DNA from: Clarireedia homoeocarpa
Lineage: Eukaryota; Ascomycota; Leotiomycetes; Helotiales; Rutstroemiaceae
Direction: 5' to 3'
NCBI GenBank assembly: GCA_001465935.1
Contig: LNKV01000048.1
Coordinates: forward strand, 186,001 to 250,000
DNA: 64,000 nucleotides
The position numbers were made by a program, and so were the translations under genes. The number at the start of each line of letters is the position of its first letter. Positions within the stretch are counted from its first letter, which is position 1. The notes beneath the pieces were generated by a model. It worked only from the letters and a program-made list of their open reading frames with translations, ran no database searches and was not told where the DNA came from. Below are positions 35,359 to 47,041 of this stretch, one piece after another.

Positions 35359-36725
35359 ATGGCTGCTACCACATTGCCACTATATAACTCACCATGTAGC
35401 TCACCAACCACTTCGAACAAGCTATCAGAAGCAAGTACATTTGCAACGAATTCAACATTAGCTCCGAAGTGCAGTACATTCTCGCGATTGCGGGAACAGG
35501 TGACCCAATGGCGGCTATGGAAGATTGGAACGTCAATTGATGATCAGGAGACACGGTTGCCCCATGTGAGAAGTCGTATGTTTCATGAACAAGAAGCCTC
35601 TATTCGAAGCCAAGCAATTGACCGCTACCTTTCTAGTTTCTGAAAACCAAAGCAGCTATCGATCTTTGAGTACTTTTCTCAACAGCGACGAGGAGTTCCA
35701 AGTATATCCCCGCTTCGGGTATCTTCATGCACGCCTTCTTCTCACTAGACAATACGAGATCCGTCAGTTAGAGGCGGAGCTTGATGAAATGGACCAATTG
35801 GACGAAAATGAAGAAGATAAACGCCGTGCACGATCAAGAAAGTTCGACGTGAAGCTTGAGCAGCAAGAACTCAAGGACAAGCCTAATACTCGCACCAGGA
35901 CCATAATACTTGAAGAAATCGAAAATAAACTCAAGTCCTACGGTAAGTCAAACTGATCGACCTACTTTGTTATTTTCAACTAATCCCTTCCAATTAGACA
36001 GCCTGTTACTGAGATCAAGAGCACTGAGTAACATGAATCGTCCTTCTGAACGTGATTACCGAAGTGTCGAGGGCTACATGCATGATAAAAAGCCGCTCAT
36101 TGACGAGGAGCAAAGTTTCATATATGAGAAGAGTGATCTGGTGACTTTAAGAGAAGGAAGAGAAGGAGCATATCTCGATAAGATGACCGAGAAGTTTCTT
36201 CAAACATTCCATTGCGCATTCTTACAGGTGCGTATCACCTCATCCCCGTCTAGACCATCGCTTCTAACAGCAATACATAGTCGATTTTCTGCACACCGGT
36301 ACGTTCATGTCCCGACTTAGTTTATATCATCCCCTTATAATATGATTGCTTAGGCCGATCGACAAAAAACGACCGATCCAAATTTACATTATTACAGCAA
36401 ACCCCGCAAAGATGTCTTTGTGACGAGTCTCCTAGTGCTAATCCTTCTTTTGCTTCTCATATTACCAGTATTCATACTCTACCGACTCACGGCGCATCAC
36501 AATCTCGATATCACATACACTGTGAGCATTGGAGTTCTACTAGTCTTCACACTCATTTTCTCGGCGGTATTATCTCTGTTCACGCAAGCCAGGCGACATG
36601 AGATCTTTGGAGCGGCAGCAGGGTAAGTGATTTCAATGTTTGCAAGTCTGATATCTTTAACTGTGAGTGGCAGGTATTGCGCGGTCCTTGTCGTTTTCAT
36701 CAGTAATATTCCGGAAGTTCGATGA
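35359..36725 (+). CDS. DUF6594 membrane protein with an apparent frameshift
   Basis: Exons are 35359-35942 (interrupted), 35998-36227, 36281-36298, 36354-36622 and 36674-36725. The coding sequence follows a fungal DUF6594 layout: a polar N-terminus with RLREQVTQWRLWKIG, RFGYLHARLLLTRQYE and a Glu-rich helix, TEKFLQTFHCAFLQ, then membrane spans in the last 100 residues (LLVLILLLLLILPVFIL; VSIGVLLVFTLIFSAVLS; YCAVLVVFISNI). The reading frame ends in TGA at 35641-35643 directly after IDRYLSSF, while the expected continuation (ENQSSYRSLSTFL) starts one base later, at 35642. Either one T is inserted or the assembly has an error. All downstream splice sites and the stop at 36723 are intact, so the lesion looks recent. 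One exon is only 18 nt. Function unknown. Confidence 0.65.
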
Positions 36726-37102
36726 TTGGTCACAGAGACGTCAAGTTCACTCAGAATAGGAAATTAGAAAAGATTATGGTCATTAAAAGAAGGCAGCTTA
36801 TTCATCTTGGTTATTACATTTAAAACGAGAAAAGAAACATATAAGTTTTTATTAGCCAATCTCTGTGTGTAGAACTCTGAAAAAAATCGTCCCAAGGGTA
36901 TGGTAGACCGCGTTTCTAATATCTTGCCAGCTTTTTCTTGTCTCTGTTTATCATCCTGGTCTAATTTCTGATAATGATATCTTCTGACGCTGCTTTCTGA
37001 CCGATTTTTTCATTTGGTCTCCCTAACCGTGTCAGCCCAAGGCTTGCCTCCCCAAAAGTAATGCAACAACATCTGGGGTCCATCCCAACGAAATTTCATG
37101 CT
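36726..37102. other. Intergenic, no gene seen
   Basis: This lies between the 3' ends of the DUF6594 gene and the decayed nuclease-like gene. No motif was recognised. Confidence 0.6.
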
Positions 37103-39880
37103 TCATTTCTTCGCAGACTCCAGAATTGGTAACGCTTCCAATTCGCTGGCCCAGTCCGTAACACCAGTCCGTTCCTTACCAGTGAAAGGCTGGTAACGAA
37201 GTGGAAGATTCCAAAGCGTGTCTTCACTTAGACAATAAAGGCTGCGTCCGAGCCATTCTGTTATCGGTTGGTGGATAGTGTGAAATCCATGTCCGCTCTG
37301 GAGGAGATCTTCTACGATCACTGCGAGCTCTTTATCATCCGCAGGACCGCAACCTCAGGCAGATCACTAACTGCAAAAAGACAAATGTCATGTTTATCCA
37401 AACCATTATCTTTGACGCTCAAGGACACAACGAGTTCAAGCCCGTATGCTGAGAAGAACTTCGAATCAGATACGGCGAAGTGATGCGGCTTTTCATCGTA
37501 TTTACCGCCGAGAATACACCTGGCACACTGGCGCTCCTCATGCAAATCCCTCTCAGAAACAGATCTTATCCCTTCTAACTTACGGATGAAAGATAACTCT
37601 TTCGGCTCAGGGACAGGGATAAAAGTCTGAGTGAGATATCTTCTAGACCAATCGATGCGCTGTTTAGGAGGAAGTCTTAACATATATTCAGGGTCTATGT
37701 GGTTCTTCCCTTTCTTTTACCCAATTCTTCGAATTTATGGATGAATGCGGACAATCTCGGTCGTCGAATAGTTTCAAATGCCAGAGTTTTCATGGGTAGA
37801 GCATAGTCATTTCTCTTTCTCTCCGGTAGCGCATACAGAGACAGACATACGCAGGCAGCAGCCGCGATGAAGATTTGGCCTGAAGAGCCAGAGAGGATGC
37901 ACCGAAGGCCCTCCATGAGAACTGTTTTGCTGCACACTCGCGCAGCTTTCGCCACCAATTTTCGTCCACGGTGGTTAATAGTATAATTAGCATGAGTGTA
38001 GATAATCTCAAATGCTTCTTTTGACACTGCAAGATACGTTAATTCTTGGACGATAGTCCATGAAATATCCATAAAGGTTTTCGTCTCGATCAGTACATAG
38101 AACTCAGAAGAGGTCGAGGGCCCCGAAAGTTCGGCGGCGAATCTTGATCCTCCCATCCAGGCCCTTTCCAGTTCATAATGTCATCACAAGTAAGTAGGAG
38201 GAGTTCGTTCCATTTTACAAGGAAATCCAGTATTTGTCTTGGCGGTCCTTCACCTCCTGCTAGCGATAGAAGCTTTGTCACATTTTGCTCTGTGATGAAC
38301 AGACCCTCTACCCGTGCTTCTACTAGAGATGTTAAGCGTAGTGTACCAAGCTTTGTATTCGGTATAGGTATAACTAGCAAGCTCTGATGGTCTAGAGTAG
38401 GGGCGATGTCATGTACTTCGAAGTCTTGCTCAAAATCAGGTCCAAAGATTGTGCTAGGTGCGGCTTGAACTCACTCGGATATGTTTTCTTCGCATAGACA
38501 CAATGTCACTGTCGTTGGTTAAACTGATTTAATCAAAGGCTTATCCAGTCACGAGCGACCTCAGCTGCCTCAAAATAGATGGCCGGTATATGTCTCGAGC
38601 CCAGTCGAAAATAATAGTCCACGATAAGAAGAAGTTGCAGGGAACTATCTTTTGACAATACAGAGCCATCCCAGAGGTGCAGAATATCCTAATACTAGTC
38701 AACAAATCGCCATCTAGCAACAGATATATGGGTGGCTCCTTCAAGCATTCAATAAAAAAATGAAGTAAAGAGGATACACACATATCTAGTAGGTTCACTG
38801 TCTGAGAGACAACACCCATATACTCTCCAGGCATCACCCCGATTTGCGAAGAACCATACTAGAGGCCTGCTTACGGTAGTACCATCTCAGACCCGCGCAA
38901 GTAGATCCTCCTGAAGCTTGAGGAGAGCAAAAATTGGGAAAGCTGTTTGCGTTTGTATTTCATAGAAGCTGCTTGGGCTTTTTCCGGATTTGGCTTCCAA
39001 GATCAAAAAAGGGAAATGCAAAGGCTCAACACCATCCTTGAAGGGGCTGCTCCTCATCAGCTCCCTGAGAGTTACATCAGCTTCGTCATCAAGTGCGCTT
39101 GGCACGGGTGTTGACAATAGCTTCTCGAAATTATTCGTCTCTTGCAGGCCATAGACTCGATCAGGTTCTTGTTTTGGTAGTTGAGATCGTAATAATGGAT
39201 CATGAATGATTGCTTCTTGAGTCCGGTCATCGAATAATGAATTGGTACCGATCTCATAGCTGCTTGGAGAGTTGTGAGAGCAGATCGCTGTTTGATGAAA
39301 GTGACATACTAATCATTTGGCCGATCATTGGGAACACAGGTGTATGGCTTCCGATTTTCCCTCCGATCCTCCAGGTTTGCAGCAACGTCGTCAAGCTGGT
39401 TGATGCAAGCTTCGATCTCGGAACGCTAGAGCCTTGCACGACATTTAGGACTTTTAGGGTGTGTTAGTACGGATTAGAGACCTAGCAGCTTACCTTGCCA
39501 AGCAACTTCCATACTGAATCTTTGAAGAACATGATTCTCCAACCAAACCTCCAACCAGACTCGTTTCGTTGCTGATTGAAGAGGTGAGTAGCACGTTTTG
39601 CCAGCCACTCCGCACGGTTCTTTGCCTGTTCCCGCTAGGGCTCGTCTTTAGATCGGATGTCTATACTAGCATAGTAATTGTCGAATTTCTGGTTCCCAAT
39701 CTTGCTGATACTCCCGAACAAGCCCGCCGGCCATAGTTGTGCATCTGGAGATGACTGTATCGTTATCCTGTATCGTTTGGCGAGTCTTCAAAGGTCCCGC
39801 ACCTTATCATCTTGGCCATCTACCATGTAGAGCGTGTGAGGGTTACAGCTACGTAATGATGATGTCATACTGTACCGGTA
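37103..39880 (-). pseudogene. Decayed fungal PD-(D/E)XK nuclease-like gene
   Basis: Minus-strand segments in shifting frames line up in the order of one large fungal family protein. From 5': KIGNQKFDNYYAS; AEWLAKRATHLFNQQ; NEWRFG-type block; SEIEACINQLDDVAANLED; DRVYGLQETNNFEKLLS; HFPFLILEAKSGKSP (the ExK core of a PD-(D/E)XK fold); QTQTAFPIFALLKLQ; WFFANRGDAWRVYG; LQLLLIVDYYF; DWARDIYRPSILRQL; RFAAELSGPSTSSEF; RLPPKQRIDWSRRYL; ITEWLGRSLY; WASELEALPILESAKK ending at 37103. Frame changes are needed near 39530, 38612, 38150, 37705 and 37345, and in-frame stops occur (for example TAG near 39640 and in LxRSEIEA near 39426). The 5' limit is approximate. The product is therefore not made as one protein. 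The family's job is unknown to me; the nuclease label rests on the ExK motif. Confidence 0.65.
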
Positions 39881-40044
39881 CTCAATGTCCTGTCGCAACT
39901 TAGAACAGATGAGTCTCGACTTCCATTATCACAAGATTGTCAGACAAATTGGATTCTTGACTTCTGACTTCCATATACTCTTGCAGATATTCTACATCAC
40001 ATCGAAACATTCAATCGACTGCGCATAAGCAGAAAATCGCAGCA

Positions 40045-40996
40045 ATGAGTTGGATGGACTCATGGAGCCGCCCTACGAAGCACGCCGCTGTCCCCCCACC
40101 ACTCTATTTGACTGCAGGCGAAAGTGTCCCCTACTGCTTGACGTGCGGCCGGGTTATGAGTAAGATCGGAATCCAAGCGCTCAAAGGAAGTTCCTAATCG
40201 TGAAACAGACTCGAAGAAAACAAACAAGAAGCCTAACAACGAGGTCAAATACTGTTCGGATAGATGTCGAAATCGCAAACCAGGAAGACTAGATCGGAAG
40301 ATTGAGCAGGCCATCCTTGCGCTTTTATCGAATCAAGAAGGCTGCGCCTTTGAGAAGACAGATGCAAAGAACCGGTTCGTGAAGGGCGACCATCGCATCA
40401 TCGTAAGCTGCGATGAGATTGAAGAGGTTGTTTTTGGAAGTCGGTTTGATCCAACAAAGGTTTATGGAAGACGGAAGAATCGAAAAAGTCGAGCTATTAC
40501 AGGACCAAACGGAGAAGGCGAATGGAGAACTGTCGATATGGAAAGTAGTGAAGACTCAGAGAGCGATGATCCGCCACCGGAGGTGCAAGGACAATCGAAG
40601 CCTGGACCAATGATACGTCCGCCACAGAATCAATCGGAGGTTAATTTCAGTGTCGGAGGAGAGAGAGGTAAGGCAGAAAGAGTGGAAGAATCAGCTGCTG
40701 ATTTACAGAAGAAGATGGAAGGTCAAAAACAGGCAGAGGAAAGAGAGATGATTCGGAGGGCAGCAAGAAGGGCGGTGGTCTTTGGTTTGACTGTCGAGCA
40801 GCCATCAGCACCAGTTCCAACTCAAGTCTCCAAAGGCGCGAAACATAAAAAGTCGGCGAGCAGAGAGGAAGGAAGTGTGACTGAGCCTGAGCCTGAGCCT
40901 GAGCCTGCGAAACGAAAATGTGAGGCTTTGATGAATAATGTGGTAGTTGAGCCGAGTTTTGCGAAAGGCAATTGGTCCATACGATGGCGAGAGTAG
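40045..40996 (+). CDS. Zinc-ribbon-like fungal protein of unknown function
   Basis: Two exons (40045-40159, 40209-40996) give 300 residues; the 49-nt intron GTAAGA...CAG splits an Asn codon. The N-terminus MSWMDSWSRPTKHAAVPPP is followed by CLTCGRVM and, about 16 residues later, YCSDRCRNRKPG. These two Cys pairs look like one zinc-binding site. A conserved block VSCDEIEEVVFG...PTKVYGRR follows, then a long disordered charged tail with EPEPEPEP. The family is widespread in ascomycetes, often annotated only as hypothetical. Nothing in the context reveals its role. Confidence 0.72.
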
Positions 40997-41432
40997 GAAC
41001 TGTAGAAACAATGTAAGATTATGTAAGATTATAAACGAATAGTTATACGGAGCTGGAGGGGGATGGAGAAATTTCAACCGGAAGCTGCAGCACGAGTCCC
41101 GAGCGGGGTAGTTGAGTGCTACTCACTGGATTGCGAATTTAACCTTACGACCAATCATAGGACGTTGCCATCTCTCTGACAACCCATCAATGAGCGGAGA
41201 GGAAGCGCGTGCACGCAGTTGATTGGTTGTATTGATTCTTCAGTGCAACATCCCCTCACCTAAATGAATTGAAATCCATGAAACGTCGCTGACAAAGTGG
41301 CATTTGGTAATCTAGTCATTCGTGATTAATTGACCGACAGAGCATCCTACAATAGATCTTTTACTTTAATTTCTGGTACGCAGTCCGTCAAGCACCTTCC
41401 CATCACAGACTTCCCATCTTTTCACAACAACA
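40997..41432. other. Promoter region of the GMC oxidoreductase
   Basis: No gene is seen. A possible pyrimidine-rich start region with CAACAACA lies directly before 41433. Confidence 0.5.
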
Positions 41433-43758
41433 ATGTCCCTATCTAAATTGGTCGCCATATCCTGGAGATGGTCGCTCTGGATTTCCCTGTCATTCTGCTA
41501 TCCACAATTTCAGCGTGGGTGGGAAACAAGACAACTCTCAACTCTACAGCAGCTTCAAAAGTCCTACGATTATATTGTTGTGGGAGGAGGACAATCCGGT
41601 CTTGTGGTTGCAAATCGGCTATCAGAAAATCCAAATGGCAAGTCCAAGGTTTTCATTACATCTCGTCGAGAAACTTAATGTATGAAATGCAAGTACTTAG
41701 CTGAAGAATGCCAGTCACTGTCCTGGTTGTTGAATATGGATACTTTGACAACAACCCCGCCCAGATTCAGCCTCAAAGTGCTGCAAACTACATCTGGCCT
41801 ATCAGAGATCTATTTAATCTATCATCCACTCCACAGCCCGGACTCGCAAATAGTGTTCAAGCTGTCTATTCTGCAAGTGTGGTAGGTGGCGGCTCGACTG
41901 TCAATGGTATGTTCCTCAATCGAGGTTCCGCTCGCGATTACGACAACTGGGGCAGATTGAATGATGACGAGAATTGGTCATGGAAAGGACTCCTACCATA
42001 CTTCGTGAAGGTTGGTTTGCGTCTGACATAGTATGAGGAGGTGGAACCATGCTCATCGTTTTTGACCTAGAGTACCACCTTCCAAGAGCCATCATCATCC
42101 TTGACAGCGGAGTTCAATATCACATGGAACTCGAGCGTATATGGCAATGGTCCCATTCGTAACAGCTTCGCACCCTTCCAATGGCCCGGTATTAGTGAGT
42201 AGTCGATTCCCATAGACGAGTTTCTTTTTCTCGTGGGACCTCTAGACTAACTATTTTTCAGAGCCTCAATGGAAGGGCTTTACTGAGGTTGGTTGCGAGC
42301 CGCAAATTGATGGATCAGGCGGAAATGCATATGGGGTATTTTGGGTCAGAGTATGAATTGCATGCGCAAGGCTTTCCGGCAACCGCTTAATGAAAATAGG
42401 GCGCGATTGACCAAACCACCGAGACTCGTTCATATGCCAGGAGCGGGTATTATGATCCCATTGTAGGACGTGAAAACTTATATTTGTTGACAGGGTACCG
42501 AGTGAACGAAGTCTTATTTGATAAATCCAAGCATGCTTACGGAATTACTATGCAAGCTCGTGGAACACCAAATGGGAGTAATGTTACAGTGGCTAAGGCA
42601 GGCAAGGAGATTGTGCTTGCAGCTGGAGCATTGCACAGCCCTCAAATTCTACAAAGAAGTGGTATCGGCCCATCACCACTTCTTCAGAACGCAAATATAT
42701 CAGTCGTTGTTGATCTTCCGGGCGTCGGTAGCAACTTGCAGGACCACCCAGTTATCGTCAACACCTACAATTGTAAGTATTAAGAAACAATTGTGTGAGA
42801 GTTACATGCTAACTCAATTATGAGATTCGAAGAACATTTGGCCCAATCCAGATACGCTAAACAATAATGCGACGTTCGCGGCATGGGCGGCCGACGAATG
42901 GGCGCAACACCGGAGAGGTTAAACTCCCCAAGAATGACGTGAAGTTCATTGCGCTAACTAGGGCTTCATCTCAGGGCCATACTCACAAACAGTCGTAGGT
43001 AACACAGCAGCCTTGGTTCCTCTCAAAATTGTTGCCCCTGAGACATGGAAAAATGCTGTCAAAACGTACGAATCTCAAAACGTCTCCAACTACCTCCCGA
43101 GTTCATACTCCACGGAACAAATCCGGGGGTACGAGAAGCAACGAGAATTGCTGGCACAGTCATTCAGAAACAATGATAATGCAGTACTTGAGGTCGCCTT
43201 TAATGCAATAACTTCGTTCCCATTAATACTGATCAAGCCAGTGAGCCGTGGCACTATTTTGCTAGACCCCGCCAACAAATATGCCGAACCAATCCTCAAC
43301 TATAATTCCTTCGTCAACCCTTTGGACGCATCGAACATGATAGATAGTTTCAAGTTTACGCGCAGGTTCCATGCCGAATCGGCAACAATGGTCCAGACAT
43401 TCAATGCGACGGAATTGGTACCTGGACCCGCTGCCTCAAACGACGTTGAGTTGGAAGCATATATAAGAAATGGGGCCGCCAGCTCAACGGCACACTTATC
43501 GGGCACTTGTGCCTTGACTCCTCGCAAGTTAGGTGGTGTGGTAGGTGTTGATTTGTTGGTATATGGAGTGACGGGATTGAGTGTTGCCGATGCGTCAATC
43601 ATGCCACTCATTCCAGGAGCGCATACGTGCACGACGGTCTACGCGATAGCAGAGAAGGTAAGTCGAAGATGAGGTTCTCATGTCTAATTTCTCACAATTC
43701 GACCATTTACTTATCATCAATTCAGGCTGCAGATCTTGTTAAGTCTAGACATATCTGA
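41433..43758 (+). CDS. GMC-family FAD oxidoreductase (AA3-like)
   Basis: Eight exons (41433-41637, 41715-42010, 42071-42194, 42262-42350, 42400-42772, 42825-42917, 42975-43657, 43726-43758) join in frame to 631 residues. The FAD-binding motif YDYIVVGGGQSGLVVANRL is near residue 45; VVGGGSTVNGMF and LAAGALHSPQILQRSGIGP are the GMC signature regions; HLSGTCALTPRKLGGVVG carries a catalytic-type His. The enzyme oxidises an alcohol or sugar to supply H2O2 or pass electrons; the exact substrate cannot be told. The second exon follows a GC-AG intron. The N-terminus (LVAISWRWSLWISLSFCYP) is only a weak signal peptide, while another frame from 41468 encodes a better-looking one, so exon 1 may hide a small error. 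It converges with the alpha-galactosidase gene. Confidence 0.85.
41638..41714 (+). other. GC-AG intron in the GMC oxidoreductase gene
   Basis: The donor is G|GCAAGT (41638) and the acceptor is CCAG (41714). Splicing turns ENPN plus VTVLVVEYG into one frame; reading through gives a stop after 13 codons. No GT donor fits this joint. Confidence 0.75.
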
Positions 43759-44091
43759 TGTTGAAGAATCTGCATTTTGGTTATCCGATCTGGTCTGAAA
43801 AGCATCGTATCGTTTTCAGCCTGCTTCTATGTTGATTCTTTGACTGTAACTATGCTGTAGAAAGGGATGCCTACGAGCAGGATTGATAGCATTTATCATG
43901 GAAGAAAATGACGTGCTACGTACGTGGTTTCAGCAATGGCCAATGTAACACATTTGTTCAGGGCCCCAATTGCCAATAACATGTTTTTCAAATCAAGTGA
44001 ATTGGACAGCTGTATGATATCAAAGAGTTGCCAACTTTCAAGGTACCGACGAGTAGTAAAAGCCAATAATATTGTTCTATTTTGAAGCTGC
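43759..44091. other. Convergent 3' region
   Basis: This short stretch lies between the 3' ends of the GMC oxidoreductase and alpha-galactosidase genes. No gene is seen. Confidence 0.6.
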
Positions 44092-45753
44092 TCACAAGCA
44101 CTGAGAGTAATACGCGTTACTATAAGTGCAAGTGTATGGTGAAACACACACGGTTGCTCCAGTGTAACCGCTTCCTCCGCATTGTCCCCATTGGGGGACT
44201 GTTCCACCAGTACCACCAGTACTGGTAGGTGGGACCGCAGTGGCTGAAGTTGTAGGAGTCCGCGTATCAAGCGAAGTTGTCGTTCCGCCTCCACCACTTT
44301 TAGTCACCTTGTAAACAGCCATATCATGGCTTGCCAAAGATCCCGATATACTAGATCCTGATCCTGTCTTACCACTGTAGAACTCCGTCCAGGTCCATGT
44401 GCCCGAACCTAATCCTGGAACACTGCTGAGTGCAACGTTATAGTTGAGCGCACCATTTGCGGCTACAATTCCAACCACAACACCATCGGAGAGTGGTCCA
44501 GCCCAGTAGGGATATAATTGTCCAGATGTTGGACCAGCCTGACCTGATGGAGTGAAATAGGTAGCTGCTTTGCCAAGGGAATCTTGGTTGATGGAAATGA
44601 TGCCCTAATTCGTTAGACATAGACAAGACAGGACAGAGCGAATAAAGAAAAACTTACTGCATTCTTGATGATAGCAAGTGAAGAAGATTTTATAGTAGCG
44701 AGATTTGTACCAATAATCAAGGGCGACTTGGCGATTGCCCAAAGACCGAAATGTGCTCGCTCTTCGGCTTCGGAGAGACCGCCATTGCCAATTTCCTAAG
44801 GTTGAGTCAGTTTTGAGGGCCAGAACACAGAGCCTCTTCAAGTTAGAAGCTTGACTTACCAACATATCCAGATCATTAAAACCTCCGGGAACGGAATACT
44901 GCGAGATTCCCGCCGCGGTGTTGGCAATCGATGCAACAGAGGACCACGTATCCTGTATATCACCAGTAATTCTCCAAGAATTGCCAACCGAATTGCCCCA
45001 CGTCCATACGCTATCTACCCCCCAAGAGCAAATGGAGTAGAGGATAGCATGTGATTGAGCACTGAGTGCATTGCCGAATAACTGATACCAAGACTCCGAG
45101 TTTCGTTTAGTCCAGCATGTTTGCGGGACCTGTCCGTTGGTGCAAGGCGTGTAACAATTGTCGTATTTCCACTGACAACATTTAGTTTCATTATCTCCGA
45201 ATGAGGTTCGATAGAAGGAGAGGCAAGTAAAAGTTTCCTACATAATCGACACCCCAGCTACTAAGCAACTTAGCATCTTGCTGCTCATGTCCCTGCGAGC
45301 CTGGATAGCCCGCACACGTCATGGTACCCGCATCACCATACAATCCAAACTTAAGTCCCATACCATGAATTTGGTTGGCCACGTATGCTATGCCGTTGGG
45401 CCATTTACTGGGGTCAGCAACGAGGTTGCCGGAAGAGTCTCGGGACTTGGAGTGCCAGCAGTCATCAATATTCACATATGTGTAGCCAAGGTTTTTAAGA
45501 CCCAAGTTCACAAATTGGTTTGCTGCTGTCATGACTGAGGAAGCTGAAGCCCCATTGCATCCAAAGGCATTCTGTTAATGGATCAGTAATTGTGAGCCAG
45601 TGTATCGGGGTGAGGTGGAGCAAGTACCCAGCTGTTCCATCCTAAAGCGGGAGTACGCCCAAGACCATTATTGAGGCGCCGTTCTATAGTATGACTATTC
45701 ACCGTAGAACCCAGAAAGCCTACGGTGAAGGCAAGGAGTAATTCAGAATGCAT
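44092..45753 (-). CDS. Secreted alpha-galactosidase, GH27 with C-terminal CBM1
   Basis: Five exons (45753-45628, 45571-45242, 45171-44860, 44795-44658, 44604-44092) give 472 residues. A signal peptide (MHSELLLAFTVGFLGSTVNS) leads into LGRTPALGWNSW, the usual GH27 start. YTYVNIDDCW, KFGLYGDAG, WKYDNCY (the nucleophile Asp of the family) and SWRITGDI (the acid/base Asp) follow. A C-terminal beta domain and a Thr/Ser/Gly linker end in a fungal cellulose-binding module (QWGQCGGSGYTG...YSNAYYSQCL). It removes terminal alpha-galactose from galactomannan and raffinose-type sugars outside the cell. A TATAAAAG box lies 54 bp upstream of the start. It is divergent from the GH43 gene across 1.3 kb, so the two may share inducers. 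Confidence 0.93.
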
Positions 45754-45806
45754 GTTTTGGAATGGAGTTGGAATTTGTGAAAAAGAGTAAGAAGGCCAGA
45801 GCAATC

Positions 45807-45814
45807 CTTTTATA
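45807..45814 (-). promoter_or_regulatory. TATA box of the alpha-galactosidase gene
   Basis: TATAAAAG on the minus strand lies 54 nt upstream of the ATG at 45753, a plausible spacing for a short leader. Confidence 0.6.
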
Positions 45815-45831
45815 TCATGCCCATGGCTATT

Positions 45832-45837
45832 CTGGGG
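45832..45837 (+). promoter_or_regulatory. Candidate CreA (carbon repressor) site CTGGGG
   Basis: CTGGGG fits the SYGGRG consensus of fungal CreA and lies close to the alpha-galactosidase TATA box. A six-base match alone is weak evidence. Confidence 0.3.
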
Positions 45838-46504
45838 GATAGCATTCTGCTTCTACCAAGATAGATCTCTCCGGAATCCGAGAAAACTTTCCGCCAACGG
45901 TGTAGGTTTTGGAGTTTTTCGATTTTTGGCTCACTCGTATGACTACTTTATTCGAGATCCACTCCGAAATACGAACTGCTCCACATTTCAGGCCTGGTGA
46001 CCCACAAATCTCTTGAAAACAATGATAGAAACATCCAAATACCGAGACGGGGTAGGCAAATCACAAGATGAGCTTTCTGAGGCTTTGGGGGGGAAAGCCG
46101 ATCATTAGTTGCACCTTAGTAGCTGAATTTAAACATAATTGGCGCGTATACTAGAATCTCGGTCCTTCTTGTTCCAGGACGTTGCTGTAGGATTGAAGAA
46201 CCTATTATCAGTTGCTACCTGTGGTTAGTAGGTTGAGGTATGATTGGGGCGTATATCCTTATTGTCGAGGCTGAATATCAATGCGGGGTTATTTGTTAGG
46301 GTGCTTAAAAGTATGCTTAATAGTTAGATTGGCTAATTTCGCTTCGTTATTTAACCGCTGTCGGTACTTAGGTCAACACTTGATGTCTCGGATATACAAC
46401 CAGAAATCTTTGAAGAATAAGTTTAGTAGATCAGAGCTAGCTCAATCAATTGAGCCATCGTTCAAACCAAGGCATAAGACTACCAAATCATGGGTTCGTA
46501 CTTA

Positions 46505-46655
46505 GTAGCCGGCGTAACAAAGGTTAATACATATATATACCCTGGTTATTGTTTAAATTCAACATAATTGTAAAATCTTGACGATATGATTCGACACAAC
46601 ACCCCTTGTTGATAGAATCTACCAGAATAAATTTAACCTTTGTTTCGCCGGCTAC
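46505..46655. mobile_element. MITE with 23-bp terminal inverted repeats and TA target duplication
   Basis: The left end GTAGCCGGCGTAACAAAGG and the right end, read in reverse complement, GTAGCCGGCGAAACAAAGG match at 22 of 23 positions, including the following TTAA. TA dinucleotides flank both ends (46503-46504 and 46656-46657), as for Tc1/mariner-type insertions. The 151-bp body has no coding capacity. Confidence 0.75.
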
Positions 46656-47041
46656 TATGTATATTATAGTTCTTACCACGGATCATGAAAATCTACAGGT
46701 TGGGGTACCAAGGAAACATAAAGTACGCTAGAACTTATAGGTAGGGACCCACGGCCCGCATGCTCCACATACATATATATTTTGCCTTAAAATGAAACAA
46801 AGGGTTAACGAAATGGACCGACTAATATTTACCGGGCACGCCAGGAAGTATTTTGAAAGTGGGGCGGCGGATAATATAAGGATAACCTAAATGAAGAGTG
46901 AGTAGCTTAAAAGAGGACATATTATGTTATTAATATTCTGTTTTGAGATACAGATATCTTTTCAAAGCTTCTCACCCTTCTGGACTACAAACTGTTTGCG
47001 TTGGATACTGTCAACTGTTAGATCCTCAACACACTGCCATC

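Larger units (their letters stand above)
45754..47041. other. Bidirectional promoter region of two CAZyme genes
   Basis: These 1288 bp separate the GH27 (left) and GH43 (right) starts. The region contains the 151-bp MITE and a GGCTAA element at 46331-46336 that resembles the XlnR core. The stretch around 46100-46900 is AT-rich. No gene is seen. Confidence 0.6.

Noticed and set aside
46140..46500. Possible second mobile element left of the MITE
   Set aside because: I could not find inverted or direct terminal repeats, only AT-rich sequence.
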